Source: an uncultured Faecalibacterium sp. (GTDB lineage: Bacteria > Bacillota > Clostridia > Oscillospirales > Ruminococcaceae). From it: a stretch of DNA of 14,761 nucleotides. How positions within the stretch are numbered: the first letter of the stretch is position 1; each line of letters opens with the position of its first letter. Location: contig CAKTFD010000055.1 in NCBI GenBank assembly GCA_934553285.1, forward strand, positions 1 through 14,761. The letters are read 5' to 3'. The notes under the pieces are model-generated. The model was given only the letters and a program-made list of their open reading frames with translations, did no database searches and had not been told where the DNA came from. Of this stretch, positions 1 through 7,375 are shown one piece after another. Position numbers and translations under genes: made by a program.

Positions 1-81
1 GAGGTGCTGCCCACGGCAGGCGGGGACGAAGCCCGCGCCCTGCTGCGCAGCGGCCTGCACATTGCCCGCAGAAGAAAATAA
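1..81 (+). CDS. C-terminal fragment of an upstream protein (3' partial)
   Basis: Frame 1 is open from the window edge to TAA at 79-81 and encodes 26 residues ending in a basic tail (HIARRRK). The codon use matches the neighbouring genes. In many Clostridia the gene immediately before der encodes a DUF512 radical-SAM protein, and the visible ending (VLPTAGGDEARALL) is compatible with that. However, 26 residues are too few to identify a family, so the DUF512 assignment is inference from gene order only. The gap to der is 122 bases and contains a structured repeat-like element. Confidence 0.5.
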   Translation, partial: EVLPTAGGDEARALLRSGLHIARRRK

Positions 82-89
82 AATTCCTC

Positions 90-161
90 TCCGTCAGCGC
101 AGCGCGCTGCCAGCCTCCGCAGGAAAACTGCCCTCCGGGGCGGCAGGCCCGGCGCAGACGG
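90..161. repeat. Imperfect palindromic repeat, copy A (upstream of der)
   Basis: Bases 91-100 (ccgtcagcgc) pair with 152-161 (gcgcagacgg) with one A-A mismatch. An inner hairpin lies at about 129-146 (ctgcc...ggcag). Two blocks recur in the plsY downstream region: tccgtcagcgca at 90-101 matches tccgtctgcgca at 2309-2320 (11/12), and ggaaaactgcc at 122-132 matches ggaaaactgtc at 2340-2350 (10/11). The blocks are 32 and 31 bases apart respectively. I read this as one copy of a small interspersed, hairpin-forming intergenic repeat. It may alternatively be a read-through structure ending the upstream transcript. Confidence 0.5.
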
Positions 162-203
162 GAAATGCAGATGTATTTTTGATTTGAAGAAAGGAGGAAC
201 CCC

Positions 204-1547
204 ATGAGCAAACCGATCGTAGCAGTGGTGGGCCGCCCCAATGTGGGCAAATCCACCCTGTTCAATAAACTGTGCGGCCAGCGCCTTGCCATTGTGGAGG
301 ACACCCCGGGCATTACCCGCGACCGTATTTTTGCCAACTGTGAGTGGAACGGGCATGAATTTCTGCTGGTGGATACCGGTGGTATCGAACCCAAGGCCAC
401 CGAGGGCATCCTGGCGCACATGCGCGAGCAGGCGCAGATCGCCATCGATACGGCGGACTGCATCATCATGGTCACCGATGTGCGCAATGGCCTGACCGCA
501 GCGGACGAGGACGTAGCCCACATGCTGCGCCGCAGCCACAAGCCCATCATCCTGGCTGTGAACAAGTGCGACAAGGTGGGCGAGGCCCCCATGGAGCTGT
601 ACGAGTTCTACAACCTGGGCTTTGACGAAGTGATGCCCATTTCTTCCGTGCATGGCCACGGCACCGGCGACCTGCTGGATGCAGTGTGTGCCCACCTGGA
701 TTTCAGCGAAACGGTGGTGGAAGAAGACCGCATCCCCGTGGCCATCATCGGCCGCCCCAACGTGGGCAAATCCAGCCTGACCAACCGCATCCTGGGCGAG
801 AACCGCATGATCGTGGCCAACGAGGCGGGCACCACCCGCGATGCCATCGATACCCCGGTGGATAACGCCTATGGCAAGTTCATCTTTACCGATACCGCAG
901 GCCTGCGCAAGCGCAGCAACATCACCGATGGGCTGGAGCGCTACATGGTGGTGCGCGCCCTGGCAGCTGTGGAGCGCAGCCGGGTGGCTCTGATCCTGGT
1001 GGATGCCACCGTTGGTTTTACCGAGCAGGACAGCAAGGTGGCCGGTTACGCCCACGAGCAGGGCAAGGCCTGCATCATCGTGGTGAACAAGTGGGATGCC
1101 GTGGAGGGCAAGGAGACCAATACCATGGAACTGCAGCGCCGCGGCTATGCCGAGTGTTTCAGCTTTATGGGGTATGCTCCCATCATCTTTATCTCCGCCC
1201 AGACCGGTTATAACGTGAACAAGCTGATGCAGCTGATCCGGGATGTGGACGCCGAGAACGGCGCCCGCGTGCCCACCGGTGTGCTGAACGAGATGCTGGC
1301 CCGCGCTACCGCACGTATGCAGCCGCCCAGCGATAAGGGCCGACGCCTGAAGATCTACTACCTGACCCAGGCCTCTACCCGCCCGCCCACGTTTGTGGCG
1401 TTCGTCAATGCAAAACACCTGTTCCATTTCAGCTATCAGCGGTATCTTATCAACCAGATCCGCGAGAATTTTGGTCTGGAACATACGCCGATCCGTCTGG
1501 TCGTACGCGAGCGCGGCACCGGCGAAGTGGGTGCCAAGGACGTATAA
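204..1547 (+). CDS. der: Ribosome-assembly GTPase Der (EngA)
   Basis: Der is an essential tandem-GTPase factor that acts in the cytoplasm in maturation of the 50S subunit. The 447-residue product has the family's usual length and domain order. The first G domain has a P-loop GRPNVGKS at residues 10-17, DTGG at 57-60 and NKCD at 120-123. The second G domain has GRPNVGKS at 183-190, DTAG at 230-233 and NKWD at 295-298. A C-terminal KH-like domain spans about 350-440. The ATG is preceded by aaaggagg at good spacing. plsY starts 18 bases after the stop, so the two are probably co-transcribed. No clear promoter was found just upstream; transcription may come from the preceding gene. Identification is secure. 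Confidence 0.98.
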   Translation: MSKPIVAVVGRPNVGKSTLFNKLCGQRLAIVEDTPGITRDRIFANCEWNGHEFLLVDTGGIEPKATEGILAHMREQAQIAIDTADCIIMVTDVRNGLTAADEDVAHMLRRSHKPIILAVNKCDKVGEAPMELYEFYNLGFDEVMPISSVHGHGTGDLLDAVCAHLDFSETVVEEDRIPVAIIGRPNVGKSSLTNRILGENRMIVANEAGTTRDAIDTPVDNAYGKFIFTDTAGLRKRSNITDGLERYMVVRALAAVERSRVALILVDATVGFTEQDSKVAGYAHEQGKACIIVVNKWDAVEGKETNTMELQRRGYAECFSFMGYAPIIFISAQTGYNVNKLMQLIRDVDAENGARVPTGVLNEMLARATARMQPPSDKGRRLKIYYLTQASTRPPTFVAFVNAKHLFHFSYQRYLINQIRENFGLEHTPIRLVVRERGTGEVGAKDV

Positions 1548-1565
1548 TACGTCAGGGAGGCTCGG

Positions 1566-2237
1566 ATGATGGAATCTGTTCTCATTGCTGTGGTGTCGGC
1601 TGTGCAGGCTTACCTGCTGGGCAGCATCGATACCGGTATCCTCGTCAGCAAATTTCTGTACCACGATGATGTGCGCAAGTACGGCAGCGGTGCCGCCGGT
1701 ATGACCAATATGCTGCGCACTTTCGGCAAAAAGGCGGCCGCGCTGACCGCCGCCGGAGATGTGCTCAAGGGCGTGCTGGCCGTGTGCATCGGCCGCTGGC
1801 TGTTTGACCTGCTGCCTGCAGGCACCACCGCTTCGCCGTATCTGGCGGTGTATCTGGCCGCGATCTTTGCCATTATCGGCCATTTGAAGCCGCTGTACTT
1901 CGGTTTTAAAGGCGGCAAGGGTGTGCTGGTGGCAGGCGGTACCATTCTGGCCATTCAGCCGGTGCTGATCCCCTTTCTGGCGGTCATCTTTCTGGCATGC
2001 CTGCTGCCTACCGGCATGGTATCGCTGGGCAGTGTGACCATGGCAGCGCTCTATCCGGTGCTGACCATCCTGTACGGGGTGTTCCGGGGCTATTCTGCCG
2101 TGGATCTTGCCGTGTGCACCATCGGTTCGGTCATCATGGCGGTAATGGTCATCTACATGCACCGCTCCAACATCCAGCGCATCCGTGAGGGCAAGGAGTA
2201 CCGCTTCGGCCGTCACGGCAAAAAACAGGATAAATAA
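1566..2237 (+). CDS. plsY: Probable glycerol-3-phosphate acyltransferase PlsY
   Basis: PlsY is an integral membrane enzyme that transfers an acyl group from acyl-phosphate to glycerol-3-phosphate, the first step of phosphatidate synthesis. The 223-residue product is strongly hydrophobic with several membrane segments. It carries the three family motifs in order: GSIDTG (about 19-24), YGSGAAGMTN (about 39-48) and GHLKPLYFGFKGGKGV (about 101-116). The motifs are diverged: the usual Pro of motif 1 (GSIP) is Asp, and the usual GSGNPGATN of motif 2 is GSGAAGMTN. A GGGAGG ribosome site precedes the ATG-ATG start. The gene is coupled to der and followed directly by a terminator, with no gpsA after it. 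Family assignment is firm; strict PlsY activity is somewhat less certain. Confidence 0.9.
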   Translation: MMESVLIAVVSAVQAYLLGSIDTGILVSKFLYHDDVRKYGSGAAGMTNMLRTFGKKAAALTAAGDVLKGVLAVCIGRWLFDLLPAGTTASPYLAVYLAAIFAIIGHLKPLYFGFKGGKGVLVAGGTILAIQPVLIPFLAVIFLACLLPTGMVSLGSVTMAALYPVLTILYGVFRGYSAVDLAVCTIGSVIMAVMVIYMHRSNIQRIREGKEYRFGRHGKKQDK

Positions 2238-2248
2238 TACAAAACAGA

Positions 2249-2294
2249 ACACCCCGCAGCTGCCGGTTGACCGGCAAGGCTGCGGGGTGTTTTT
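2249..2294 (+). terminator. Rho-independent terminator of der-plsY
   Basis: A perfect 12-bp stem (acaccccgcagc at 2249-2260 with gctgcggggtgt at 2279-2290) is followed by a run of T. The loop contains a second perfect hairpin, tgccgg-ttga-ccggca (2261-2276), so the structure is a stacked double hairpin. It begins 12 bases after the plsY stop and lies between convergent genes. Confidence 0.92.
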
Positions 2295-2304
2295 GTGCAT
2301 TTAT

Positions 2305-2372
2305 CCCTTCCGTCTGCGCACTTCGTTCGCGTCCCCCTGGGAAAACTGTCGCCGTAGGCGGATGAAAGAGGG
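2305..2372. repeat. Imperfect palindromic repeat, copy B (between plsY and the PsiE-like gene)
   Basis: tccgtctgcg at 2309-2318 pairs over all 10 positions (including G-T wobbles) with cgtaggcgga at 2353-2362. An outer ccct (2305-2308) pairs with aggg (2369-2372) after an asymmetric internal loop. It shares two sequence blocks, at nearly identical spacing, with copy A near position 90. It lies between the plsY terminator and the convergent gene's stop codon, with no coding potential of its own. Confidence 0.5.
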
Positions 2373-2381
2373 AAGAACGGC

Positions 2382-2915
2382 TTATTCCGCCGCGTCGGTC
2401 TGATCCTCCGGCGCAGCATCTTTGGAATGCCGCCGGTGGAACCAGTCGGCGGGGATGCCGCTCTGGGCGGGGGTAAGGTCCGGTGCGGGGTTGCCGTCCG
2501 GCAGATGTGCGCCGAAGGCCGGCACAAAGAAGAACTTGCGCACGATAAAGATCAGCGCGATGGCCCCCACACTGAGCAGGTTTTCCACTGCCGAGTCATG
2601 CCCTACGACCAGATGGCGGGCGATGGCGTACAGCAGCACTTCCAGGCTGCTGCCGGGGCTGTGCTTGGCCAGCATCTTGATGAACTCAATGCCGATGACG
2701 ATATCCAGGCTGCGCTCTAAAAAGGTGCGGATCTCTGCCTCGTTGCCATCAAAGAGCAGGCCGGGCATCCAGCGGATCAGGGGCACGATGCTGAGCAGCA
2801 GGCCGATCAGCACCAGGCCGGATAGCAGGACCTCCAGCAGACTGGAGGCCTGGATGATGCGGTTGCGCAGGGTGGTGCGCCAGTGGCTTTCCACCGGGTG
2901 AGAGGAGTGTTCCAT
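2382..2915 (-). CDS. PsiE-like small integral membrane protein
   Basis: The 177-residue product has about four hydrophobic segments: about 27-50, a short one near 71-82, about 97-108 and about 113-130. It ends in a charged, Pro/Asp-rich cytoplasmic-looking tail of about 45 residues. The run of an acidic helix (FLERSLDIVIGIEFIKML), then LLYAIARHLVV, then a final hydrophobic helix resembles the PsiE (phosphate-starvation-inducible) membrane family, whose biochemical role is unknown. This is a pattern judgement, not a search result. The ATG at 2915 has aaaggaagg upstream, and a strong promoter lies just before it. It follows a PstS-like gene on the same strand but has its own promoter, so phosphate-linked function is suggestive only. 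Confidence 0.65.
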   Translation of the reverse strand: MEHSSHPVESHWRTTLRNRIIQASSLLEVLLSGLVLIGLLLSIVPLIRWMPGLLFDGNEAEIRTFLERSLDIVIGIEFIKMLAKHSPGSSLEVLLYAIARHLVVGHDSAVENLLSVGAIALIFIVRKFFFVPAFGAHLPDGNPAPDLTPAQSGIPADWFHRRHSKDAAPEDQTDAAE

Positions 2916-2971
2916 GCTAAGACCTTCCTTTCGTCATTCCGCCAAACAGGATTCGACAAACTTCTGTGTTT

Positions 2972-3000
2972 ATTGTAGCAGAATGCGGTTGGACTGTCAA
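2972..3000 (-). promoter_or_regulatory. Promoter of the PsiE-like gene
   Basis: On the minus strand, TTGACA (3000-2995) and TACAAT (2977-2972) are separated by 17 bases. This is a near-consensus sigma-A promoter placed about 57 bases before the start codon. Confidence 0.85.
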
Positions 3001-3017
3001 TTCATGGAAAATATGAT

Positions 3018-4010
3018 TCACGCATTGGCGGCAGAGCCTGCCGGAACATACCCGGCTTTCCGGATGCAGGCGATGCCATCGGCGGTATCCAGCCAGTCGT
3101 AAAGCTGGCGCTCCGGGCTGTCGGCGGCAGAGTCCGGATGGATGACTGCATAAAAATCGTTACACAGGGGATAGCTGCCATCGGCCAGCGTTTCGTTGCT
3201 GGGGGCAACATCGTCCACAGCCAGCAGCCGCAGGCCGGGTTTTGTGTACATCTGGTCGATGTAATAATACACCGAGAAGCCGATGGCGTTGGCGCTGTTG
3301 TTGTAATCGGCAATGCTGTCCACCAGCTCACCCATGGCAGCGGGGGCCAGCTCGGTGGGCGGGTCCATCAGCTCGCCGCCCTGGATGAGCAGTTTTTTGA
3401 ACAGGGTCTGGCTGCCGGAGTCCTCGCTGCGCTGGAAGGCCACGATCTGCTGATCTTTGCCGCCCACATCCTTCCAGTTGGTGATCTTACCGGCATAGAT
3501 GTCCCGCAGCTGCTGCTGGCTGAGCGCCTGCACGGGGTTATCCTCGTTGACGATAAACACCAGTGCATCCACCCCAACGGGCTTTTGCTCCAGCTGCACG
3601 TTGGCCTCTTGCAGTTCCTCTTTTATATAGTCCGGTGCTTCGTACACCAGCAGCATCCGGGTGGTGGTGTCGTACAGGCCAAAGTTCTGCCATGCGTAGG
3701 CGGTGGTGCTCACAACGATGCTGCTGCGGGCTTCTTCCAGGTCCATGCCGGTGGTATCGGCCAGCATCTGCGCCATCAGGGGGATGCAGGCGGTGCTGCC
3801 GTCCAGCGGGGGAAACTCCTCTACAGTGAGAAACGGCGCTGCCTGCTGCACGGCAGAGGAAGCAGCAGAGGATGCAGGCTGCTCCACAGCGGAGGAAGCG
3901 GCGCTGCTGGCCGGGGCATCCCCGCCCTTGCAGGCGGTCAGCACCCCGGCGGCGGAGCAGGCGGCCAGCCCCAGCAGAAAGCTGCGGCGGGAAATTTTAA
4001 CGTTTTTCAT
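3018..4010 (-). CDS. PstS-like substrate-binding lipoprotein
   Basis: This is a 330-residue exported solute-binding protein of the PstS (phosphate-binding) type. The N-terminus has SRRSFL (7-12), resembling a twin-arginine signal, then a hydrophobic stretch and a lipobox LTAC with Cys27. An Ala/Ser-rich linker (32-58) follows. The mature part has DGSTACIPL (70-78), VDALVFIVNEDNPV (147-160), the family hallmark LRDIYAGKITNWKDVGG (168-184) and a ligand-loop-like RSEDSGSQT (194-202). The ATG at 4010 is chosen over the longer open frame because ggaggg lies just upstream and the signal peptide begins there. It lies 16 bases after the stop of the preceding gene, so they are probably co-transcribed. 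No pstC, pstA or pstB is in the window; phosphate as ligand is inferred from family. Confidence 0.87.
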   Translation of the reverse strand: MKNVKISRRSFLLGLAACSAAGVLTACKGGDAPASSAASSAVEQPASSAASSAVQQAAPFLTVEEFPPLDGSTACIPLMAQMLADTTGMDLEEARSSIVVSTTAYAWQNFGLYDTTTRMLLVYEAPDYIKEELQEANVQLEQKPVGVDALVFIVNEDNPVQALSQQQLRDIYAGKITNWKDVGGKDQQIVAFQRSEDSGSQTLFKKLLIQGGELMDPPTELAPAAMGELVDSIADYNNSANAIGFSVYYYIDQMYTKPGLRLLAVDDVAPSNETLADGSYPLCNDFYAVIHPDSAADSPERQLYDWLDTADGIACIRKAGYVPAGSAANA

Positions 4011-4026
4011 AAAAAGCCCTCCCAGA

Positions 4027-5658
4027 TCAATAGCCGTAATTCGGTTCATCGTCTGCAGCGGCAGACGAGAAGATGCTCTGGCAGTACAGCCAGTTGCCGT
4101 TTGTGTCCATCCAGCCTGCGTAGAAGCCCCGCTGTGCGGCAAACACATGGTCGGGCAGGGCGTTCAGGCTGTTGGAATAGTACCCGGTGCAGTCGGCAAG
4201 CCCCTGCAGCACTACCTTGCCGTCTGCGTCCAGCACATCGTACACGATGCCGTAGGCGCTGCCTGCAGCGTCGCGGCTGCCGTAGAACATGGGGCTGCCG
4301 TTGGGGTCGGTGGTCAGGTAGTTGATGTAGCCGTATCTGCCCTGCAGAGCGGTCAGGTCGCTGACCAGCCCCTGCGGGCCGTACAGCCGGGTAGCGGTGG
4401 TCTCGTAGTTGTCGTTGTCCTGCAGCTCCAGCCACACGTAGCCGCTGCCGCAGTTGTTCATCTGTACCCGCTGCTGGTGCTCCACCGGTTCTACGGTGGT
4501 GTCGGTCAGCAGCTTGCCATTGTCCCTGCTGTACACCCGCAGGCTGCCGTCCAGCGCATAGACGGCTACCGTGTTGTCGGTAGCGTTCACATCGTACAGC
4601 GGGGTCTTTGCACCGGTCTCCAGGTCGTAAAGGTCGTAGCCGTGGTTCTCGCCGCTGTGCCAGGTCACCACATAGCCCGGAAAATACTGGCTGGGCTGTT
4701 CGTCAAAGGTGGCGATCAGCCCACGATCCTCTGTGGTCATATCCCGCAGCGCATACCGGCCATCGCTGGTGGAAAAGCTGGCAAGCCCGCCCGGATAGAC
4801 CTGTAAAAAGCCTGGGTACTGCTCGCCGGTGAGGGCGTTGTATAAGCTCTGCGGACGGACAGTGTTTTCGGCGGTGGCAGTATCCAGCTCTACCCAGTCG
4901 CTCAGGGTATCGCTGTCGTAAAAAAGGCGGTATGCCGAGGTGGCCTCGGCCCGGTAGACGGGGGTGCCGTCCTTTTCCTGTACCACCACCCAGCTGTGCA
5001 GGCGGTCGTCCAGATCCCACGCATCCTCTGCCAGCTCTGCCGGGCGGGCGTAGCAGCTGAATACCAGCTTATCCCCGGATACGATGCAGCTGTAGGCACC
5101 CTCCGGCACCGGCAGCGCTGCGCCGGTGGCAAGGTCGATGACCTGACAGGTGCCGTGCCCGGACTCCGGGGCGTATTCGCCATTGACAAGGCGGCTCTCC
5201 TGCAGCACCAGCAGGCCGCTTTGCAGGGTGGCGTACTGCTCGCCGTCAAAGGTCATCACGGCGGTGCCGGTCTTATCGTACAGGGCGGTGCGTCGTCCAC
5301 CCCGGCCGGTGGGGTCGGACCAGCTGCGCTGCCAGTAGTCCACTGCGCCGGTAACGCTGTCCTGCACCAGCGAAACGTTTTCGCTGCGGGCAGACTGATG
5401 CAGCAGGGTGCTGCCGCACAGAATGGTGGTACTGCTCCCGGCGCGGCCATAGCAGTACAGCGCCCGCAGACGGCCGTCATCCAGCACGGCGGGGTCGTAC
5501 AGGGGCTTGCCGCTGTCGTCCGTGGGCACAGAGGCCGCAGAACTGGCCGTGCCGGGCACGCCGGTGGCGGGCGGCATCACGGAGCAGCTGCAGCCCAGCG
5601 TAAGGGTCAGGGCTGCACAGACGGCTGCGCAGCCGATACGGGGCATGATACGCTTCAT
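4027..5658 (-). CDS. Exported probable beta-propeller/WG-repeat protein of unknown function
   Basis: The 543-residue product has a signal peptide (MKRIMPRIG then a hydrophobic core) and cysteines at 23 and 25. Neither cysteine is in a good lipobox, so lipid attachment is possible but unsure. A Ser/Ala linker follows. The rest is a series of beta-rich units with Asp/Gly turns and phrases such as YDLYDLETGAK and VYALDGSLRVYSRDNGK, typical of PQQ/WD-like propeller blades. A WG-repeat-like GWMDTNGNWLY lies near 515-525. I recognise no enzyme motif. The ATG at 5658 is preferred over an in-frame TTG at 5676 because the TTG overlaps the aaaggag ribosome site. It is first of a two-gene unit with the PstS-like gene, suggesting an envelope role alongside it. 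Confidence 0.8.
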   Translation of the reverse strand: MKRIMPRIGCAAVCAALTLTLGCSCSVMPPATGVPGTASSAASVPTDDSGKPLYDPAVLDDGRLRALYCYGRAGSSTTILCGSTLLHQSARSENVSLVQDSVTGAVDYWQRSWSDPTGRGGRRTALYDKTGTAVMTFDGEQYATLQSGLLVLQESRLVNGEYAPESGHGTCQVIDLATGAALPVPEGAYSCIVSGDKLVFSCYARPAELAEDAWDLDDRLHSWVVVQEKDGTPVYRAEATSAYRLFYDSDTLSDWVELDTATAENTVRPQSLYNALTGEQYPGFLQVYPGGLASFSTSDGRYALRDMTTEDRGLIATFDEQPSQYFPGYVVTWHSGENHGYDLYDLETGAKTPLYDVNATDNTVAVYALDGSLRVYSRDNGKLLTDTTVEPVEHQQRVQMNNCGSGYVWLELQDNDNYETTATRLYGPQGLVSDLTALQGRYGYINYLTTDPNGSPMFYGSRDAAGSAYGIVYDVLDADGKVVLQGLADCTGYYSNSLNALPDHVFAAQRGFYAGWMDTNGNWLYCQSIFSSAAADDEPNYGY

Positions 5659-5702
5659 AAAAACGCTCCTTTGCAAAACAGGGAGAGACCTCCATTACAA
5701 AG

Positions 5703-5735
5703 CGGAAAAATTTTCCGTTCGATCAGAATACGAAC
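5703..5735. promoter_or_regulatory. Two adjacent inverted repeats upstream of the propeller/PstS-like unit
   Basis: cggaaaa-a-ttttccg (5703-5717) is a perfect 7-bp inverted repeat. Overlapping its end, gttcg-n9-cgaac (5717-5735) is a second. A further half-copy, gcggaaaaat, recurs at 5762-5771. All lie between the start codon at 5658 and the MATE stop at 5797. They could be operators or a promoter-associated bend. No convincing -35/-10 pair was found here, so the call is tentative. Confidence 0.35.
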
Positions 5736-5796
5736 CAGCTGCAGGTTTCATTGCGCGTAGTGCGGAAAAATACGGCTGAGAACGGTTACAATTGCA

Positions 5797-7176
5797 TTAC
5801 AGCTGTGCCGTGGCCCTGGCATCCGCCATCTGTTCCAGCTGCTGCAGAAAAGCCAGCAGGAAGGGCAGCGAGATGAAAAAGGTGAGCACATCTGCAATGG
5901 GCTGGCATAGCTCCACGCCCACAAGCCCCAGCAGCCGGGGCAATACAAGGATCAGCGGGATAAAGCATACGCCCTGCCGGCAGCAGGCCAGAAAGGTGGC
6001 GCGCCCGGCTTTGCCTACGCTCTGGAAGGTCATGTTGGCCACCACGATCACCGGCTGCAAAAACATGGCAAGGCACTGGTAGCGGAAGGCGGGCAGCGCC
6101 ACGGCGGTAACTTCCGGGTCGTCCCGGAACAGGCGGATCAGGGTATCACCATTCCACCAGCAGATGCCAATAAGCACCACCAGCATGACAAAGGCGGCTT
6201 TCAGGGTAAAAACAGCGGCCTGACGCACCCGGCGGTATTTGCCGGCGCCGTAGTTGAAGGACGCTACCGGCTGCAGACCCTGGCCCACGCCGATAGCCAC
6301 CGAGAGGATGAACATAAAGATGCGGGATACGATGCTCATACCCGCCACGGCGGCATCGCCGTAGCTGCGGGCGGCGATGTTCAGCAGCATCCCGCCGATG
6401 CTGTTCAGCCCCTGACGGCCAAAGCTGGGCGCGCCGCCTGCCAGGATCTGCAAAAACTCGCGCGGCTCCCGGGTTACGGCGGAAAGCCGGAACTGGCTGA
6501 CCGTTTTGCCCCGCAGGAACATGCACAGCAGAATACCGAAGCTGATGGTCTGGCTGAGGGCGGTGGCAATGCCGGCACCTGCAGTGCCCAGCCCCAGCCC
6601 GAACATGAACAGCGGGTCCAGCGCAATGTTCAGAAGCCCGCCGGTGACCAGACCGATCATGGCAAGGTCTGCCTTGCCCTCATACCGCAGGATGTTGTTC
6701 ATCACCAGACTGGAGATCATCAGCGGGGCGGCAAGCAGGATGGGCCGGGCGTAGGCGCAGGCATGGGGCAGAATGGTCTCGGTGCTGCCCAGCAGCATCA
6801 TGAAGTCCGGCAGGGTGGCAAGGCCGACCACTGCCAGCACTACGCCAAAGGCCAGCGCCGTAAAAAAGCTGGTGGAGGCAAACCGGGCGGCGGCGTGGGT
6901 ATCCTGACTGCCCAGGCGGCGGCTGATAATGGTGCCGGAGCCATGCCCCAGCATAAAGCCCAGCGCCTGGATGATGGCCATCAGGCTGGAAACCACGCCC
7001 ACCGCGCCGGAAGCACTGGTGGAGATGCGCCCTACAAAAAAGGTATCGGCCAGGTTGTAGATGCTGGTGATGAGCATACTCAGGATGGTGGGCGCGGCCA
7101 GGCTGAGGATGAGCCGGGGGATAGGGGTCTCGGTCATTTTATGATACTGTACTGCAGTACGGTCCTGCTGGGTCAT
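5797..7176 (-). CDS. MATE family multidrug/Na+ or H+ antiporter
   Basis: The 459-residue product is a polytopic inner-membrane protein with about twelve hydrophobic helices in two related halves. Recognisable MATE features are PIPRLILSLAAPTILSML, then IYNLADTFFVGRIS (first helices), GSGTIISRRLG (after helix 3) and NIALDPLFMFGLGLGTAGAG (end of the first half). Such proteins export cationic drugs or metabolites using ion gradients; the substrate here cannot be read from sequence. The ATG at 7176 is chosen because aaggagg lies 11 bases upstream and the conserved region begins there; the open frame runs 71 codons further into the promoter and leader. The gene is single, divergent from the lectin-like gene, with a recognisable promoter and a terminator-like leader hairpin. 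Confidence 0.95.
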   Translation of the reverse strand: MTQQDRTAVQYHKMTETPIPRLILSLAAPTILSMLITSIYNLADTFFVGRISTSASGAVGVVSSLMAIIQALGFMLGHGSGTIISRRLGSQDTHAAARFASTSFFTALAFGVVLAVVGLATLPDFMMLLGSTETILPHACAYARPILLAAPLMISSLVMNNILRYEGKADLAMIGLVTGGLLNIALDPLFMFGLGLGTAGAGIATALSQTISFGILLCMFLRGKTVSQFRLSAVTREPREFLQILAGGAPSFGRQGLNSIGGMLLNIAARSYGDAAVAGMSIVSRIFMFILSVAIGVGQGLQPVASFNYGAGKYRRVRQAAVFTLKAAFVMLVVLIGICWWNGDTLIRLFRDDPEVTAVALPAFRYQCLAMFLQPVIVVANMTFQSVGKAGRATFLACCRQGVCFIPLILVLPRLLGLVGVELCQPIADVLTFFISLPFLLAFLQQLEQMADARATAQL

Positions 7177-7198
7177 GGGGAAACTAGCCTCCTTCTGG

Positions 7199-7228
7199 AA
7201 AAAACAAAAACTGCCCTGAACAGGGCGG
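7199..7228 (-). terminator. Terminator-like hairpin in the MATE leader (possible attenuator)
   Basis: On the minus strand, gccct-gttc-agggc (7226-7213) is followed within two bases by tttttgtttttt (7210-7199), then the aaggagg site of the MATE gene. It sits inside the predicted 5' untranslated region, between promoter and start codon. The stem is short, so it may be a weak or conditional terminator. Confidence 0.5.
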
Positions 7229-7248
7229 CAGAAAGTTCTGATAAAAAC

Positions 7249-7277
7249 AGTATAACGCAGTTGCGGCAAAATGTCGA
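7249..7277 (-). promoter_or_regulatory. Promoter of the MATE gene
   Basis: On the minus strand, TCGACA (7277-7272) and TATACT (7254-7249) are separated by exactly 17 bases. Each is one mismatch from consensus. Transcription would start near 7242, giving a leader of about 65 bases. Confidence 0.75.
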
Positions 7278-7375
7278 GAAGCCGCAAAACCGGCGCTGCC
7301 TCCCTGCTAAGGGGCGAAAAAGAGGCCGAAAACAGGGTGCTTTCTATATAAAGTGCTAAAGAATTGTCGAATTGC

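Noticed and set aside
3138..4806. Long open frames on the plus strand opposite the PstS-like and propeller genes (395 and 367 codons)
   Set aside because: Antisense shadows of GC-rich coding DNA: low-complexity His/Gly/Val or Arg-rich translations, no ribosome sites, while the minus frames have signal peptides and family motifs.
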